Shown: positions 41,885-50,256 of the stretch, in pieces
Layout of the letters: the number at the start of each line of letters is the position of its first letter
Position numbering within the stretch: position 1 is the stretch's first letter
Assembly: GCF_003253705.1 (NCBI RefSeq)
Contig: NZ_QKYU01000031.1
Span: forward strand, 1-51,803
Length of the DNA: 51,803 nucleotides
Direction: 5' to 3'
DNA from: Humitalea rosea
GTDB lineage: Bacteria > Pseudomonadota > Alphaproteobacteria > Acetobacterales > Acetobacteraceae
The notes under the pieces: generated by a model
What the model was told of the DNA's origin: nothing
The model's input: the letters and a program-made list of their open reading frames with translations, nothing else
Database searches by the model: none
Program-made: the position numbers and the translations under genes

Positions 41885-42750
41885 GCCTGCATCGCCGCGC
41901 TATTCTTCTGGGCGTCCTGGCCGCCCCCGCGCTGGCGCGGGCCGAGACCACCGCCCCCGACGCCTGGACGCGGGAGGCCTACCTCAAGGCGATGCGCGAC
42001 TCCGGGCGCCCGGTGGAGATCTCCGAGGCCGGCTTCCGCGCTATCCAGGCCCGCAAGCCGGCGATGATGGAGCGGATCGGCGCCTATCTCGGCCGCCGCT
42101 TCCCCGAGGCCGACCCGGTCGTGATGCGCGCCTTCGCCGAGGTCCCGCGCGAGTATTTCCACTACATGTACGAAGGCCGCCGCTCCTTCGCCGATGCGGC
42201 CTATGAGGCCGATGCCAAGCCCTGGGCCATCGGTTATGGCTCCGCCCTCTCCGATTATCTGGGGCAGGCCTATATGACCCAGGTCTGCGCCCCCAAGCCC
42301 GAGCATGTGGTGCTGGAGATCGGCACCGGCTCGGGGTTCCAGTCGGCCTTGCTGTCCCGGATCGTGGCCAAGCAGTATTCGATCGAGATCATCGAGAATT
42401 TGGGCCGCGGCGTTCGCCCGATCTTCGGCCCGCTCGGCTATGCCAATGTCGAAACCCGTGTCGGCGATGGCTTCTTCGGCTGGCCGGAAGTCGCGGGCGG
42501 CTTCGACACCATCATCGTGACCTGTGCGGCGCAATACGTGCCGCCGGCGCTGGTGCAGCAGTTGAAGCCGGGCGGCAAGCTGGTGATTCCGATCGGGCAG
42601 CCGTTCCGCCGGGGGCAATTCCTCTATGTCTATACCAAGGATGCCGATGGGCGGGTCCGCAGCCGCAAGGATGTGGGCGTCTATTTCATCCCGATGACCG
42701 GCACGATGATGCGGGCGCCGCGCCCGGCGGACGTGCCCCCCAGCAGCTGA
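41881..42750 (+). CDS. Protein-L-isoaspartate O-methyltransferase-like protein with signal peptide
   Basis: This 289-residue protein begins with an apparent signal peptide (MSLHRRAILLGVLAAPALAR, cleavage near ARAE). The mature part has PIMT features: AIGYGSALSDYLGQAYMTQV replacing the usual IG.GQTIS segment, motif I VVLEIGTGSGFQSALLS, GDGFFGWPEVAGGFDTIIV, and LVQQLKPGGKLVIPIGQ. PIMT methylates isoaspartate in aged proteins using SAM. Export is unusual because SAM is cytosolic. The ATG overlaps the stop of the membrane spermidine-synthase-like gene, so the two are coupled and may act together. Confidence 0.75.
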   Translation: MSLHRRAILLGVLAAPALARAETTAPDAWTREAYLKAMRDSGRPVEISEAGFRAIQARKPAMMERIGAYLGRRFPEADPVVMRAFAEVPREYFHYMYEGRRSFADAAYEADAKPWAIGYGSALSDYLGQAYMTQVCAPKPEHVVLEIGTGSGFQSALLSRIVAKQYSIEIIENLGRGVRPIFGPLGYANVETRVGDGFFGWPEVAGGFDTIIVTCAAQYVPPALVQQLKPGGKLVIPIGQPFRRGQFLYVYTKDADGRVRSRKDVGVYFIPMTGTMMRAPRPADVPPSS

Positions 42751-42787
42751 GGTTGCGCCCGGGGGCGCGGGGCGCCAGAAGCCGGGG

Positions 42788-44422
42788 ATGGATCAGCCCA
42801 TCCCCCCCGGACCCGGCCACAACACCCCCCCCGATGCGGTCGCCGCCCAGGTGGCGCGTGAGGCCGCGCGCCGCCGCACCTTCGCGATCATCGCCCATCC
42901 CGACGCCGGCAAGACCACGCTGACGGAGAAGCTGCTGCTGCGCGGCGGTGCCATCCAGCTCGCCGGCGCGGTGCGCGCCAAGGGCGACCGCCGCCGCACC
43001 CGCTCGGACTGGATGAAGATCGAGCAGGATCGTGGCATTTCGGTCGCGACCTCGGTGATGACCTTCGAGCGCGACAATGTCGTCTTCAACCTGCTCGATA
43101 CCCCGGGCCATGAGGATTTTTCCGAGGACACCTACCGCACCCTGACCGCGGTGGACGCGGCGGTGATGGTGCTGGACGCCGCCAAGGGCATCGAGGCGCA
43201 GACGCGAAAGCTGTTCGAGGTCTGCCGGATGCGGGACATCCCCATCGTCACCTTCATCAACAAGATGGACCGCGACGGGCGGGACGTGTTCGAGCTGCTG
43301 GAGGAGATCGAGAAGACCCTGGCGCTGGATGTCGCCCCGGTCGCCTGGCCGGTGGGCCTGGGGCGGGAGTTCATCGGCACCTATGATCTGCTGCGGCCCT
43401 CGCTGCATCTGATGGCCGATGGCTCGCAGCCGCTGGCGTTGAGCGGGCTGGACGATCCCAGGCTCGATGCCGCCGTGCCGAAGAATCTGGTCGAGGGCCT
43501 GCGCGAAGGGGCGGAGCTGGCCACGGCGCTTTCCACCTTCGATGAGAAGGCCTTCCTCCAGGGCACCATGACTCCGGTGTATTTCGGCTCGGCGCTGCGC
43601 GATTTCGGCGTCGGGCATCTGCTGGACGGGCTGGCTCGCTACGCCCCGCCCCCGGGCAGCCGCGCGGCCGACCTGCGCGTGGTCGAGCCGGAGGAGCCGG
43701 CGCTGACCGGCTTCGTCTTCAAGATCCAGGCGAATATGGACCCGAACCACCGGGACCGCGTCGCCTTCCTGCGGATATGTTCGGGGCGGCTGCTCAAGGG
43801 CATGCGGCTGAAGCAGGTCCGCACCGGCAAGGCGGTGCCGGTCAATGCGCCGCTGTTCTTCTTCGCCCGTGACCGCCAGGTGGCCGAGGAAGCCTTCCCC
43901 GGCGATGTCGTCGGCATCGCCAACCATGGCGTGCTGCGGATCGGCGATACGCTGACCGAGGGCGAGGACATCAACTTCCGCGGCGTGCCGAGTTTTGCCC
44001 CGGAAATCCTGCGCCGCGTCATCATCGACGACGCCATGGCCGCGAAGAAGCTCAACAAGGCGCTGGAACAGCTCACCGAGGAGGGCGTCGTGCAGTTGTT
44101 TCGCCCGCTGGATGGCGCGGGTGTCGTGGTCGGCGTGGTCGGCGCCTTGCAGCTCGATGTACTCGGCGCGCGGCTGGCGGCGGAATACAGCGTGAAGGCG
44201 CGGTTCGAGAGCACGGGTTTTGACCTGATGCGCTGGGTGGTGACCGAGGATCGTATCGCCGAAGAAAAATTTCGGCGAACGAACAGTCATGACATCGCCG
44301 AGGACCATGATCGCAATCTCGTTGCTTTTTTTACCAGCGACTGGCGGCGAAAGCGGGCCGAGGAGGAGCACCCCGCGCTCCGTTTCGTGGAATTGCGCGA
44401 ACAGCATGGGGTGGAGGGCTAG
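42788..44422 (+). CDS. prfC: Peptide chain release factor 3
   Basis: This 544-residue translational GTPase recycles RF1/RF2 after termination. G1 is AHPDAGKTTLTEKLLL (about 37-52), G2 lies around ISVATSVMTF, G3 is DTPGHEDFSEDTYRTL, and G4 is NKMDRDGRD. Domain II and the RF3 C-terminal domain follow (EILRRVIIDDAMAAKKLNKA). The length is normal (about 530-550). ATG 42788 lies 37 bp after the PIMT-like gene on the same strand. A short CGCAA/TTGCG hairpin directly follows its stop. Confidence 0.95.
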   Translation: MDQPIPPGPGHNTPPDAVAAQVAREAARRRTFAIIAHPDAGKTTLTEKLLLRGGAIQLAGAVRAKGDRRRTRSDWMKIEQDRGISVATSVMTFERDNVVFNLLDTPGHEDFSEDTYRTLTAVDAAVMVLDAAKGIEAQTRKLFEVCRMRDIPIVTFINKMDRDGRDVFELLEEIEKTLALDVAPVAWPVGLGREFIGTYDLLRPSLHLMADGSQPLALSGLDDPRLDAAVPKNLVEGLREGAELATALSTFDEKAFLQGTMTPVYFGSALRDFGVGHLLDGLARYAPPPGSRAADLRVVEPEEPALTGFVFKIQANMDPNHRDRVAFLRICSGRLLKGMRLKQVRTGKAVPVNAPLFFFARDRQVAEEAFPGDVVGIANHGVLRIGDTLTEGEDINFRGVPSFAPEILRRVIIDDAMAAKKLNKALEQLTEEGVVQLFRPLDGAGVVVGVVGALQLDVLGARLAAEYSVKARFESTGFDLMRWVVTEDRIAEEKFRRTNSHDIAEDHDRNLVAFFTSDWRRKRAEEEHPALRFVELREQHGVEG

Positions 44423-44669
44423 CGCAATTTCCTTGCGACAAGGGTTTATTTCCATCGTTCTAGTTGGTTATCCCGCCGCATTTTTGCGGAGGGCCGGTCA
44501 GTCCACCCGAGTCGGGGCTGATCTTGCCTGAACGCCTCTCGTTAACATTGATTATGCAGTGCGAACATGGGAGCCTCGCGCAGCGACGATGGTCCTCGCG
44601 CCCGCACCAGGCCGCCCCTGGGCCTTTGCCTGAAAACCAGGCTTCTGCCACATCGATGGAAGTCCTTGC
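44423..44669 (+). promoter_or_regulatory. Intergenic region between prfC and the LuxR-type gene with two hairpins
   Basis: This 247-bp stretch has no convincing gene and is AT-richer in its first 130 bases. It holds a 5-bp hairpin (44423-44437, CGCAA/TTGCG) right after prfC, and a stronger one at 44472-44493 (CCC-g-CCGC, loop ATTTTT, GCGG-a-GGG, with one symmetric mismatch). Neither is followed by a clear T-run. The promoter of the LuxR-type gene probably lies around GTTAACATTGATTATG (44542-44557), but no confident -35/-10 pair is seen. Confidence 0.4.
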
Positions 44670-45767
44670 ATGCGGCCTGTTCTCTCCGACGTGATCGGGA
44701 ATCTCTACCAGGCGGCTGACCCCGAGGTTGGCTGGGCGGGGGCGGTTGCCTCCCTGGCCGGGGTGGTCGGTGCCACTCAGGCGGGGTTCCAGATCGCCGA
44801 TCCGCACAATATCAAAGGCACGAATCTGTTGGCCGCCCCGGGCACGAGCCTTGAGGAGGCGGCGCTTTACGTCGCGCATTTCAAGCAGGTCGACCCCTAC
44901 GCCACCCTCTTGCAGGAGCGTCCGGTCGGGGCGGTGACGGTCAGCGGCGAGCTGCTCGACGAGGAGCTGGTCCTGCGGTCCGAATACTGGAATGATTTCG
45001 CAGGCCGGTACGGGCGGGGCTTCCATCTGGTCGGCAGCCGGCTCAGCACCCATGTCGGCGGCGACGCCATGATCGGGCTGCTGCGGCCGCCGGAGGCACT
45101 GCCTTTCAGCGCCGAGGATGAGGCGACCCTCGTCACCATCTTCCCGCATTTCGCCAGTGCCGTGCGGCTCTGGCACCGCCTGACCGAGGCCGAGGCGCGG
45201 GCCGATGCCGCCAATCTGATGCGGGACGCGCTGGGCGCGGTGCTGGTGGTCGATGGCCAGGGGCGGCTGCTGCTGGTCAGCCCCGCGGCCGAGCGGATGG
45301 CGCCGGAGGTCGGGCTGCGCCTCGGCGGCGGCAGGCTTGGCTTCATCGTGCCGGAGGCGGCGGCGCGGCTGCGGACCCTGATCGCGGCCACCGCCGGCGG
45401 CGGCCCGGGGGGCGTGATGGTGCTGTCCCAGGCGACCCCGCTCGGGCGCCTCTTCCTCCAGGCGACCCGGCTGCCGGAGCAGACGGCCGCGGCGCGGGAC
45501 CGTTACGGGCGCTATCCGGTGCTCGTCGAATTGCGCCTGCTCGGCACCCGCCAGCCCTCGGCCGACGCGCTGCGCCAGGCCTTCGGCCTTGGCCTGGCGG
45601 AGGCCGAGGTCGCGCTGCTGACCGCCCAGGGCCTCACCGCCGAGGAGGTCGCGGAGCGGCGGGGCACCAGCGTGCTGACGGTGCGCTCACAGATCCGCGT
45701 GCTGCTGATGAAGACGGACACCCGCACGCTGCGCGAACTGGCCGGGCTGGTGAACGCCCTGGCCTGA
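44670..45767 (+). CDS. LuxR-family (helix-turn-helix) transcriptional regulator
   Basis: This 365-residue protein has a C-terminal LuxR/GerE-type HTH (about 300-362): FGLGLAEAEVALLTAQGLTA, EEVAERRGTSVLTVRSQIRV and LRELAGLVNALA. The N-terminal part has no receiver-domain Asp pattern and no LuxR autoinducer-binding signature I can identify. The centre (NLMRDALGAVLVVDGQGRLL) resembles a PAS-like segment. The ligand and targets are unknown. The ATG at 44670 has only a weak GGAAG upstream. It converges on the flavin monooxygenase gene with 10 bp between stops. Confidence 0.8.
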   Translation: MRPVLSDVIGNLYQAADPEVGWAGAVASLAGVVGATQAGFQIADPHNIKGTNLLAAPGTSLEEAALYVAHFKQVDPYATLLQERPVGAVTVSGELLDEELVLRSEYWNDFAGRYGRGFHLVGSRLSTHVGGDAMIGLLRPPEALPFSAEDEATLVTIFPHFASAVRLWHRLTEAEARADAANLMRDALGAVLVVDGQGRLLLVSPAAERMAPEVGLRLGGGRLGFIVPEAAARLRTLIAATAGGGPGGVMVLSQATPLGRLFLQATRLPEQTAAARDRYGRYPVLVELRLLGTRQPSADALRQAFGLGLAEAEVALLTAQGLTAEEVAERRGTSVLTVRSQIRVLLMKTDTRTLRELAGLVNALA

Positions 45768-45777
45768 AGCCTGCCGC

Positions 45778-47094
45778 TTAAAATGCCAGCAGATTGTCCC
45801 GGAATTGCGCGTGCTCATACTCGCGCCGCACCAGCCCGCGGGCCTGCAACGCCGGCACCAGCCCGTCCGCGACCTCGGCGATGCTGCGCCGGCTCACGTC
45901 GTTGACCGAGATCAGGAAGCCGTCGCCGCCGACCTCCTGCATCACCTCCTCCATCCGGCCCGCGACCGTGTCCGGCGTGCCGACCAGCTCGACCGAGCCG
46001 GAATTGCCGCGATAGGACAGCATCGCCTCGCGCAGCGACTTCTTGCCGGCGACGCGCTTGAAGTCGTCCAGCGACTGCTGATGGCCGTTGGTGTGCAGCT
46101 CCAGCGAGCTGACCGGCGTGTCGAGATCGTAGGTGGCGAAATCGATGTTGGTGATCTTGCCGAAGAAGGCGAGCAACTGCGGCACCTGCGCCTCCGCCCG
46201 TGCCATGCGCTGGCGCTGGCGCAGCGCCGCTTCCTCCGCACTGTCGCCGAGCACGGGGCTGACCAGGAACAGCACCTTCACCTTGTCCGGGTCGCGCCCC
46301 TGGGCCACGGCGCGGGCGCGGACATCCTCGCGATAGGCGCGCATCCCGGGCGTGCCCTTGACGCCGGCGACGATGGTATCGGCATGCAGGCTCGCGAATT
46401 GCTTGCCGCGGGCGCTGCCGCCGGCCTGGGCGATGACCGGCCGGCCCTGCGGGCAGGGGCCGGAATTCAGCGGGCCATGGGTGCTGTACCAGGGGCCGAC
46501 ATGGTCCACGGCATGCACCTTGGTGTGGTCGATCAGCATGCCGCCGGCGCGGTCGTTGACGATGGCGCCGGGCTCCCAGGAGTCCCACAAGCCATTCACC
46601 GCGGCCATGTAGTCCTCGGCCATGTCGTAGCGCAGGTCGTGCTCGGGCAGCCCGTCCATGCCGTAGTTGCGCGCCGCGACATCGCTGCTGCCGGTGACCA
46701 TGTTCCAGCCGATGCGGCCTTGCGAGACCTGGTCCAGGCTCGCGATCAGCCGGGCCAGCAGATAGGGCGGATAGGCGAAGGTGGAGAGCGTCGGCACGAT
46801 CCCGATGCGCGAGGTCGCCGCCGCCATCAGCGTCGCCATCACCGACGGGTCCTGCCGCGGCACCGAGAGGCCGTGCTTGAGGTAGATCTCGCGCGAGCCG
46901 CCGTAGCTCTCGCCGACGTAGCTGCTGTCCTCGATCAGTATGTAGTCGAAGCGGGCGCGTTCCAGGCTGCGGGCCATGTCGCAGAACAGGTCCGGCACCC
47001 TCCAGTCGCGGCCGATATCGCCCGTCCAGGGCTCGCCCCAGGCCTGTACCGACGAGCCTTGCAGGAACCAGCCGAGGTGGAAGGGTGTGGGCAT
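45778..47094 (-). CDS. LLM-class flavin-dependent monooxygenase (NtaA/SnaA/DszA type)
   Basis: This 438-residue luciferase-like oxygenase uses reduced FMN from a partner reductase. Family sequence includes the start FHLGWFLQGSSVQAWGEPW, DYILIEDSSYVGESYGGS, LDQVSQGRIGWNMVTGSSD and GPCPQGRPVIAQAGGSARGK, typical of the nitrilotriacetate/DBT-sulfone group. Substrates of this group are varied (chelators, sulfonates, dimethyl sulfide) and cannot be assigned. ATG 47094 has GGAGACGA upstream; longer frames are rejected. No flavin reductase gene is adjacent. It lies 139 bp downstream of the ABC-F gene on the same strand. Confidence 0.87.
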   Translation of the reverse strand: MPTPFHLGWFLQGSSVQAWGEPWTGDIGRDWRVPDLFCDMARSLERARFDYILIEDSSYVGESYGGSREIYLKHGLSVPRQDPSVMATLMAAATSRIGIVPTLSTFAYPPYLLARLIASLDQVSQGRIGWNMVTGSSDVAARNYGMDGLPEHDLRYDMAEDYMAAVNGLWDSWEPGAIVNDRAGGMLIDHTKVHAVDHVGPWYSTHGPLNSGPCPQGRPVIAQAGGSARGKQFASLHADTIVAGVKGTPGMRAYREDVRARAVAQGRDPDKVKVLFLVSPVLGDSAEEAALRQRQRMARAEAQVPQLLAFFGKITNIDFATYDLDTPVSSLELHTNGHQQSLDDFKRVAGKKSLREAMLSYRGNSGSVELVGTPDTVAGRMEEVMQEVGGDGFLISVNDVSRRSIAEVADGLVPALQARGLVRREYEHAQFRDNLLAF

Positions 47095-47233
47095 AAACTC
47101 GTCTCCGGGATCATTGGCGCCGCGGCTGATGCAGGGACCGTGCCGCGCAACACCAAAGCCGCGCAGCCGCGACAGCCCATCGTCCCACCGCGCCGAAACC
47201 GTGTCGAGACGGGCGCGCGCCGGGGTGCGGTGG

Positions 47234-49021
47234 CTACCCCTCGACTTCCTCCCGCACCAGCTCCACCCGCAGCCAGTCCTCCTCGGCCCCATCCAGCGCC
47301 GCCTGGGCCTCGTTCAGCGCGATGGCGGCCTTGGCCATCTCGGCGGGCCTGGCGGCCTGCAACGCCGCCTGGCGGCGCGCGACGATCGCGGTCAGCCCGG
47401 CGATGCGGGCGGGCAAAGTGGCCAGCGCGTGCTGCTCCTTGGGCGAGAGCCGGCGGCGCGAGGGCGGTGGCGGCGGCGGCGGGGCGGCCGCGGCGGCCTT
47501 CTCCCGCGTCACCGCGCCGCGCGCGGTCACGCCGGCACCACGCTGGGCGACCATGTCGGAATAGCCGCCGGCATATTCCTGCCAATGGCCCTCGCCCTCC
47601 CAGGCGATGGTGCTGGTGGCGACGCGGTCCAGCACGTCGCGGTCATGGCTGACGAGCAGGATGGTCGCCGGATGCTCGGCCAGCACCTCCTGCAACAGAT
47701 CCAGGGTTTCGAGGTCGAGGTCGTTGGTCGGTTCGTCCAGCACCAGCAGGTTGGCGGGTTTCGCCAGCGCCGCCGCCAGCAGCAGCCGGCCGCGTTCCCC
47801 GCCCGAAAGTGCGGAGACCGGCGTGCGCGCCTGATCCGGGGAGAACAGGAAGTCCTTCATGTAGCCGATGACGTGGCGGCGCTGGTCGCCGACCTCGACC
47901 ATGTCGCCCTGGCCGCCGGTCAGCGTCTCGGCCACGCCCTTGCTTGGGTCCAGTGCCGCGCGGGTCTGGTCGAGCGTGACCATCACCAGCGCGGTGCCGA
48001 GCTTCACCTGCCCCTCATCCGGCGCCATGCGCCCGGTCAGCAGGTTCAGCAGCGTGGTCTTGCCGGCGCCATTCGGGCCGATGATGCCGATGCGGTCGCC
48101 GCGCAGCACGCGGGTGGAGAAGTGGTCGATGACCTTGCGGCCGTCGAAGGCCTTGGTGATCTCCTCGGCGGAAATCACCAGGCTGCCCGATCCCGCGCCA
48201 TCGGCGGCGGTGATGCGGGCGACGCCGGTGGGGCCGCGCCGCTCCTTCTGTACCTTCCGCAACTCGTGCAGATCCGCGAGGCGCTTCACATTGCGCTTGC
48301 GCCGGGCGGTGACGCCGTAGCGCAGCCAGTCCTCCTCCCGCGCGATCTTGCGGGCGTGCTTGTGGGCCTGGGTTTCCTCCTCCTCCAGCACCTGGTCGCG
48401 CCAGGGCTCGAAGGCGGAAAACCCCTGTTCCAGGCGGCGGGTGGTGCCGCGGTCCAGCCAGACCATGCTGCGCGACAGCCGTTCGAGGAAGCGCCGGTCA
48501 TGGCTGATCAGCACCAGCGCGCCGCGGAAGCCCAGCAGCGTCTCCTCCAGCCATTCGATGGCGGGCAGGTCGAGATGGTTGGTCGGCTCGTCCAGCAGCA
48601 GGATGTCGGGGTTGGGGGCGATGACGCGGACCAGCGCCGCGCGCTTGGCCTCGCCACCCGAGAGCCGCTTGGGGTCCTCGCTGCCGTCCAGGCCAAGGCC
48701 GTGCAGCATCGCGATCATCCGATGCGGCGAGGCGCCTGGGTCGAGCCCGGCCAGCAGATAGTCCTCGACGGTCGCGAAACCGGACATGTCCGGCTCCTGC
48801 GCCAGCACGCGCAGCGTCGCGCCGGGCTGGACGAAGCGGGTGCCCTTGTCCTGCTGCACGGTGCCGGCGGCGATCCGCAGCAGCGTGGATTTGCCGGAGC
48901 CGTTGCGGCCGACCAGGGCGACTTTCTCCCCCGTCGAGACGGAGAGGGTCGCGCCCTGGAGGAGCTTGGTGTCGCCAAAGCCGAGGGTGATGTCACTGAG
49001 AAGCAGAAGGGGTGGTGCCAT
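47234..49021 (-). CDS. ABC-F family ATPase (Uup-like)
   Basis: This 595-residue soluble protein carries two ABC ATPase domains and no membrane segment. Domain 1 has Walker A GRNGSGKST (about 38-46), signature LSGGEAKR and Walker B LLLDEPTNHLD. Domain 2 has Walker A GPNGAGKTT, LSGGERGR and LVLDEPTNDLD. Between them is the ABC-F linker, rich in charged residues (RRKRNVKRLADLHELRKVQK). The C-terminal coiled-coil extension (about 510-595) is the Uup mark. Uup-type proteins bind the ribosome or branched DNA. ATG 49021 gives the normal N-terminus. Confidence 0.88.
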   Translation of the reverse strand: MAPPLLLLSDITLGFGDTKLLQGATLSVSTGEKVALVGRNGSGKSTLLRIAAGTVQQDKGTRFVQPGATLRVLAQEPDMSGFATVEDYLLAGLDPGASPHRMIAMLHGLGLDGSEDPKRLSGGEAKRAALVRVIAPNPDILLLDEPTNHLDLPAIEWLEETLLGFRGALVLISHDRRFLERLSRSMVWLDRGTTRRLEQGFSAFEPWRDQVLEEEETQAHKHARKIAREEDWLRYGVTARRKRNVKRLADLHELRKVQKERRGPTGVARITAADGAGSGSLVISAEEITKAFDGRKVIDHFSTRVLRGDRIGIIGPNGAGKTTLLNLLTGRMAPDEGQVKLGTALVMVTLDQTRAALDPSKGVAETLTGGQGDMVEVGDQRRHVIGYMKDFLFSPDQARTPVSALSGGERGRLLLAAALAKPANLLVLDEPTNDLDLETLDLLQEVLAEHPATILLVSHDRDVLDRVATSTIAWEGEGHWQEYAGGYSDMVAQRGAGVTARGAVTREKAAAAAPPPPPPPSRRRLSPKEQHALATLPARIAGLTAIVARRQAALQAARPAEMAKAAIALNEAQAALDGAEEDWLRVELVREEVEG

Positions 49022-49066
49022 GCCGCAGCGCGTGCGGCGCCCGGCCGCCCAGGTCAAGGGAAAAGC

Positions 49067-49345
49067 TCAGCGCGCGGGGCTGCGTTGCGGGCGGCTCAGG
49101 GGGCCGAGGAAGAGATTGGGCGCCGCTTGCTTCGCCGCTGCCGGGGGCGGGCAATCCGGGCGCAGCGCGCCGCAGTCCCAGGCCCAGCCGGGGGGGATGC
49201 CGGTCAGGCTGCCGCCCTGTTCATGCCGGCACAGGCAGGAGCGCCCGGCCATGCAGGCCAGTTGGCCCCGGGTTTCGGCGCCACAGGCGGGCTGCGCCGC
49301 CAGCGGGGCGGGGGCCGCCAGCAGCAGGAGAAGCAGGAGGCGCAT
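49067..49345 (-). CDS. Small Cys-rich secreted protein, function unknown
   Basis: This 92-residue protein has a signal peptide (MRLLLLLLLAAPAPLAAQPA, cleavage near AAQ). The mature part has six Cys residues (PACGAETRGQLAC, SCLCRHEQ, WDCGALRPDC), an even number suited to three disulfide bonds in the periplasm, then a Pro/Ala-rich tail. The ATG at 49345 is chosen because it gives a clean signal peptide. It lies 45 bp upstream of the ABC-F gene on the same strand and diverges from the DUF533 gene. No family is recognised. Confidence 0.6.
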   Translation of the reverse strand: MRLLLLLLLAAPAPLAAQPACGAETRGQLACMAGRSCLCRHEQGGSLTGIPPGWAWDCGALRPDCPPPAAAKQAAPNLFLGPLSRPQRSPAR

Positions 49346-49467
49346 GCCGCGATCCTGCCGTTCCACAGGTAAGCATCCGGTGAAGACCGGCGCCGGGTCG
49401 CTTGCCGTTCTGGCCCGGGCAGCGCAAAAAATTCATGGACCGATCCGGCCCGGGGAGAGCAATCGCC

Positions 49468-50256
49468 ATGGCATTCGACCTGAACCGCCTGGCCGAGGCG
49501 CTGCTTGGCGGCGCCGCGCGGCCCCCGCGTCGCCGCACCCGCAGCGTCTCGCCCTTCGGCGGCAGCCGCTCGGCCGAGGCGCGGACGGTGCGGGCGCTGG
49601 CCTCGCTGGCCGGTCTGGCGGTGGAGGCCCTCGGGGGTGGGCGCCAAACGGCTGGGCGCCAAACGGCAGGGCGCCAGACGGCTGGACACCAGAGCGCGCC
49701 GGCTCCCACGCGCGCGCCGCTGCCGCGCAAGCCGGCCAAGGGTGAGGTCACCGATCTGCGCCGGGATACCGCGGCACCGGGGCCCTGGGGTGTCCCCACC
49801 CACGCCCCGGCCCCCGCCCGGCGCCTGCCCGAAATCCGCCCGCCCGCCGCCCCGCCCGCCGCCCCGCCCGCCGCCCCGCCCCCGGCCGCCCGGGCCGAAC
49901 AGGCCGAGGCGCTGCTGCTGATCCGCGCCATGCTCGCCGCCGCCGCCGTGGACGGCGCCGTGGATGCCGAGGAACGCCGGGTCATCGCCAGGCAGCTCGA
50001 CGGCGCCGGGCTTTCGGCCGAGGAGCGCGATCTGGTGCTCGCCGACCTCGACCGCCCCGCGACGCCCGAGGCCCTGGCGGCCGAGGTGGATGACCCGCTG
50101 CTGGGCGCGCAGATCTACGCCGCCGCGGCCGCCATCGCCGCCGATGTGACACCGGCCGAGCGCGGCTTCCTCGACCGGCTCGCCGCGGCGTTGCATCTTG
50201 CCCCGCAAACCGCTGCCAGGATCGAAGCGCGGCTGTCCGGAGACGAAATGCCATGA
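49468..50256 (+). CDS. DUF533/TerB-like protein
   Basis: This 262-residue protein has an N-terminal MAFDLNRLAEALLGGA segment, a low-complexity middle with GRQTA and PPAA repeats, and a C-terminal DUF533 (TerB-like) helical domain (about 150-260): ALLLIRAMLAAAAVDGAVDA, EERRVIARQLDGAG and LDRLAAALHLAPQTAARIEA. The Asp-rich acidic turn VDGAVDAEE is typical of TerB folds. The family, which includes YebE, has no settled role. GGGGAGAG precedes ATG 49468. Its TGA overlaps the ATG of the desulfinase-like gene (ATGA). Confidence 0.8.
   Translation: MAFDLNRLAEALLGGAARPPRRRTRSVSPFGGSRSAEARTVRALASLAGLAVEALGGGRQTAGRQTAGRQTAGHQSAPAPTRAPLPRKPAKGEVTDLRRDTAAPGPWGVPTHAPAPARRLPEIRPPAAPPAAPPAAPPPAARAEQAEALLLIRAMLAAAAVDGAVDAEERRVIARQLDGAGLSAEERDLVLADLDRPATPEALAAEVDDPLLGAQIYAAAAAIAADVTPAERGFLDRLAAALHLAPQTAARIEARLSGDEMP
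49639..49698 (+). repeat. Four 15-bp repeats coding Gly-Arg-Gln-Thr-Ala units
   Basis: Units GGGCGCCAAACGGCT (49639-49653), a copy with one change, a third with two changes and a diverged fourth encode GRQTA-GRQTA-GRQTA-GHQSA in the linker of the DUF533 protein. A second microrepeat (PPAA units) follows about 150 bases downstream in the same gene. Confidence 0.85.

Noticed and set aside
42788-44422. Tetracycline-resistance-type ribosomal protection protein
   Set aside because: The length, G motifs and C-terminal domain match release factor 3, not the longer TetM/TetO class.
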